A stretch of 8,187 nucleotides of DNA from DATFXM01 sp035315885 (GTDB lineage: Bacteria; Acidobacteriota; Blastocatellia; UBA7656), in NCBI GenBank assembly GCA_035315885.1, contig DATFXM010000130.1, forward strand, positions 1 to 8,187. The letters are read 5' to 3'. A program made the position numbers and the translations under genes. Position 1 is the stretch's first letter. Every line of letters begins with the position of its first letter. Below, piece after piece: positions 5,972 to 8,187 of this stretch. The notes under the pieces are model-generated. The model was not told the DNA's origin, ran no database searches, and was given only the letters and a program-made list of their open reading frames with translations.

Positions 5972-7777
5972 ATGAATACTCGCAGACAATTCCTCCTTCG
6001 AGCGCCACTTGGCGTGCTCGTAGCGGCCAGCGCTTGTCGCAACGACGCGCAGTCCACTAACTCGCAAGCGACTTCCTCTACCGCGGGAGCACCTCCTACT
6101 TTCGGTACGGGACCCGGGTCGGGGCCGCCGGTGACACCTGCCACTTTTGCCGAAGCGGAAAAGCTCATGCAGGTCACGCTGACACCCGCGGAGCGACAGC
6201 AGGCCGCGGACTCGTGGCGTCAGTCGCTGGCCCCGTACCTCGAACGCCGGACAGGCCCACGAAAAGTAACAATAGATGCGGTTGACGCACCGGCCACACT
6301 CTGGAACCCGGCGCTGCCGGGCGTGCCCTTGCCTTCGTTATCGGATCGGTTTGTGCGATCAAACTCCGACGGAGCGCCGTTGCCCTCGTCGGACGACGCA
6401 ATCGCGTTTGCGCCGGTGACAAGGCTCTCGAGGTGGATCGAGTCTCGCCAGCTCACCTCGGAACGACTAACGAACATCTATTTGAACCGCATCGAGCGAT
6501 TAGATCCAAAGATCCGCTCGATCATCACTCTTACCAGGGATCATGCTCTTGCGCAGGCGAAAGCGGCCGATGCTGAAATAGCTTCCGGCAAGTATCGCGG
6601 TCCTCTGCACGGCATTCCTTACGGCGTAAAAGATCTGCTCGACACCAAGGACATTCCCACGACGTATGGCGCTGAGCCGTTCCGCAACCGCGTCCCGTCT
6701 GCGGACTCTGCAGTAGTGCGGAGGCTGACCGACGCAGGCGCTGTCCTGTTGGCGAAGCTTTCGCTCGGGGCACTCGCGCTGAACGATATTTGGTTTGGCG
6801 GTCAGACGATGAACCCGTGGCTTCTCGAGGAAGGCGCATCGGGATCGAGCGCCGGGCCAGGAGCGGCGACCGCTGCCGCGCTGGTTGGATTTTCGATCGG
6901 CAGTGAGACCGGTGGAAGTATCGTGAGCCCCGCGATGCGATGCGGAGTGACCGGCCTGCGACCGACGTTCGGCCGCGTACCGCGAACCGGCGCGATGACT
7001 CTTTGCTGGTCGCTGGACAAGCTGGGCCCGATGTCCCGGACTGTCGAAGACGCGATGCTGGTGCTCAAAGCCATCACCGGTCCAGACCCGGGCGATGCGT
7101 GGAGTGTTCCGAGCCGCCTCGACTTCGATGCCGCGGCGCCGGTTGCAGGATTGAAGGTTGGCTACATCGCTCAGTGGATGAAGGAAAGTCCTGCGACGGA
7201 TGTGGACCGCGCGGCGATGGATAAAATGAAGAGCCTGAAAATGGAGTTGAAGGAAGTGTCGCTTCCCGACTGGCCTTACAGCTCGCTTATGCCGGTTTTG
7301 TTTGCTGAGGGCGCGGCATCGTTCGAGGAGCTCACGCTCAACAATCAGATGGCGACACTCCGGGTGCAAGTCAAGGATGCGTGGCCAAACCTGTTTCGTC
7401 AGTCGAGGTTCTTATCTGCGGTGGACTTTGTACAGGCGGACCGATTGCGGCGAAAGGTGGCTATGGAGATGGCACGCATTTTCAGGGACGTGGATTTGCT
7501 GATAGTGCCATCGTTGCGAGACGAGCAGTTGACGATCACCAACTTCACCGGACATCCGTCGCTCACGTTGCGGGCGGGATTTGTCGAGGTGTCGGAAGCG
7601 CGAAGCGACTGGGCGCCGGATCCCGAGAATCCATTGCCTAAGTTCAATCCGCCGCGTCGGGTGCCGCACGGGATCACGATACTGGGCAGGCTATTTGACG
7701 ACGGTTTGCTCGGACAAGTGGGAGTGACCTTGGAGAAAGCGTTCGGTGTTGTATCGGAAGCACCTGCGGGGTTCTGA
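5972..7777 (+). CDS. Exported amidase-signature family hydrolase
   Basis: The 601-residue protein is a Ser-cisSer-Lys hydrolase that cleaves amide bonds. Residues 1-22 (MNTRRQFLLRAPLGVLVAAS...) show a twin-arginine export signal. ASAC (19-22) is a weak lipobox, so a Tat-exported lipoprotein is possible. A Ser/Thr/Pro/Gly-rich linker (about 24-55) and an extra N-terminal segment precede the catalytic core (about 150-590). The triad is visible: Lys220 in YGVKD, cis-Ser292 in SGSSAG, and nucleophile Ser316 in SETGGSIVSPA, with spacing like FAAH and GatA. CGVTGLRPTFGRVPRTGAM follows, as in the secreted subgroup often misannotated as GatA. It is not a tRNA amidotransferase subunit: it is exported and no gatB/gatC genes adjoin it. 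The substrate is unknown. No clear Shine-Dalgarno precedes ATG, but the start puts RR at the right distance. The stop is four bases before hairpin array 2. Confidence 0.9.
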   Translation: MNTRRQFLLRAPLGVLVAASACRNDAQSTNSQATSSTAGAPPTFGTGPGSGPPVTPATFAEAEKLMQVTLTPAERQQAADSWRQSLAPYLERRTGPRKVTIDAVDAPATLWNPALPGVPLPSLSDRFVRSNSDGAPLPSSDDAIAFAPVTRLSRWIESRQLTSERLTNIYLNRIERLDPKIRSIITLTRDHALAQAKAADAEIASGKYRGPLHGIPYGVKDLLDTKDIPTTYGAEPFRNRVPSADSAVVRRLTDAGAVLLAKLSLGALALNDIWFGGQTMNPWLLEEGASGSSAGPGAATAAALVGFSIGSETGGSIVSPAMRCGVTGLRPTFGRVPRTGAMTLCWSLDKLGPMSRTVEDAMLVLKAITGPDPGDAWSVPSRLDFDAAAPVAGLKVGYIAQWMKESPATDVDRAAMDKMKSLKMELKEVSLPDWPYSSLMPVLFAEGAASFEELTLNNQMATLRVQVKDAWPNLFRQSRFLSAVDFVQADRLRRKVAMEMARIFRDVDLLIVPSLRDEQLTITNFTGHPSLTLRAGFVEVSEARSDWAPDPENPLPKFNPPRRVPHGITILGRLFDDGLLGQVGVTLEKAFGVVSEAPAGF

Positions 7778-7780
7778 GTA

Positions 7781-7805
7781 CCAACCCCTTCGGGGTTGGG
7801 ACCCT
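7781..7805 (+). terminator. Possible intrinsic terminator formed by the first hairpin of array 2
   Basis: A perfect CCAACCCC-TTC-GGGGTTGG hairpin lies at 7781-7799, four bases after the amidase TGA, followed by GACCCTTTT. The first copy has the fullest stem (8 bp). The T-run is short and separated from the stem by about five bases, so this is a weak terminator by standard rules. It may instead stabilise the 3' end or simply be repeat structure. Confidence 0.3.
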
Positions 7806-8187
7806 TTTGCGGGCTTTACCCAGGGTAGCCGCGGACGGCAACCCTGGGCTGGACGACGCAACCCCTTCGGGGTTGGGAACCTTTTTGCGGGCTTACCCAG
7901 GGTAGCCGCGGACGGCAACCCTGGGCTGGACGACGCAACCCCTTCGGGGTTGGGACCCTTTTGCGGGCTTACCCAGGGTAGCCGCGGACGGCAACCCTGG
8001 GCTGGACGACGCAACCCCTTCGGGGTTGGAAATCTTTTGATCGATGGACCCAGGGTAGCCGCGGACGGCAACCCTGGGCTGGACGACGCAACCCCTTCGG
8101 GGTTGGAAATCTTTTGATCGATGGACCCAGGGTAGCCGCGGACGGCAACCCTGGGCTGGACGACGCAACCCCTTCGGGGTTGGAAAT
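7781..8187. repeat. Tandem array 2: five 76-77 bp two-hairpin units plus a partial, running off the window
   Basis: Units start at 7782, 7859, 7936, 8012 and 8089, with a sixth beginning at 8166. Each has a short hairpin, CAACCCC-TTC-GGGGTTG, and a 30-nt long hairpin. The long hairpin has an outer stem CCCAGGGT/ACCCTGGG, an A/A mismatch, an inner stem GCCG/CGGC and loop CGGA. This 30-nt segment is identical in all five units (first at 7819-7848). The spacer between hairpins has two forms: units 1-3 carry GGGACCCTTTTGCGGG-like sequence and units 4-5 carry GAAATCTTTTGATCGATGG, sharing only the CTTTTG core. Similar GC-hairpin intergenic repeats are, to my knowledge, scattered in Acidobacteriota, Planctomycetota and Verrucomicrobiota genomes. 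Open frames across the array on both strands arise because the unit contains few stops. Confidence 0.93.

Noticed and set aside
6500..7369. 289-codon minus-strand open frame
   Set aside because: It lies wholly inside the amidase gene, whose plus frame has the catalytic motifs. The antisense translation is Arg/His-rich, as expected of a GC-rich shadow.
3294..7777. Permease-amidase operon
   Set aside because: A 257-base gap almost filled by a large inverted repeat separates them, and no functional link is evident. Cotranscription cannot be excluded but is not supported.
7691..8168. Open frames on both strands through array 2 (123, 126 and 91 codons)
   Set aside because: The repeat unit contains few stops in most frames, so several frames on both strands stay open. 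The proteins are translated repeats and partly overlap the amidase gene.

Overview
The window looks like a chromosomal segment from a GC-rich soil or sediment Acidobacteriota, possibly a Blastocatellia-type lineage. The best support is the 806-residue permease at 3294-5714. It has the duplicated MacB/FtsX layout of the ADOP family (Acidobacteria duplicated orphan permease), a family greatly expanded in that phylum. Two secreted enzymes of types common in these genomes and abundant hairpin-rich intergenic repeats fit this. The assignment is inferred from protein families; no rRNA, tRNA or other phylogenetic marker is present.

Layout: 1-349 holds no gene I can support, only a possible 18-codon tail of an upstream gene. 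350-634 is a tandem array of four 76-77 bp units, each with two strong hairpins, followed by an inverted copy at 701-760. 919-2340 (minus) encodes a secreted CE15-type glucuronoyl esterase-like hydrolase. Directly upstream of its start, 2385-2504 (minus) carries a decayed fragment of a YVTN/SMP-30-like beta-propeller gene. 2787-3170 (plus) encodes a small exported protein of unknown function. 3294-5714 (plus) is the ADOP permease. 5719-5932 is a large imperfect inverted repeat containing a 23-bp tandem repeat. 5972-7777 (plus) encodes an exported amidase-signature enzyme with an apparently complete Lys-Ser-Ser triad. From 7781 to the window end runs a second tandem array of 76-77 bp two-hairpin units.

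The genes do not form an obvious pathway or a tight operon. Three of the four encode exported proteins and the fourth is an inner-membrane permease, so the common theme is the cell envelope and its exterior. Wide gaps and the inverted repeat separate the genes, so several transcription units are likely.

The observation most worth following is that the two arrays look different in sequence but have the same architecture. Reading array 1 on the minus strand and array 2 on the plus strand gives the same order: short hairpin, about 20-nt spacer with CCTTT, long hairpin whose interior contains CGCGGAC, and a 10-13 nt spacer starting with CT. Both lie 3' of a protein gene in this orientation. They appear to be two subfamilies of one modular repeat element. 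I found no defence system, CRISPR array, transposase or phage gene.
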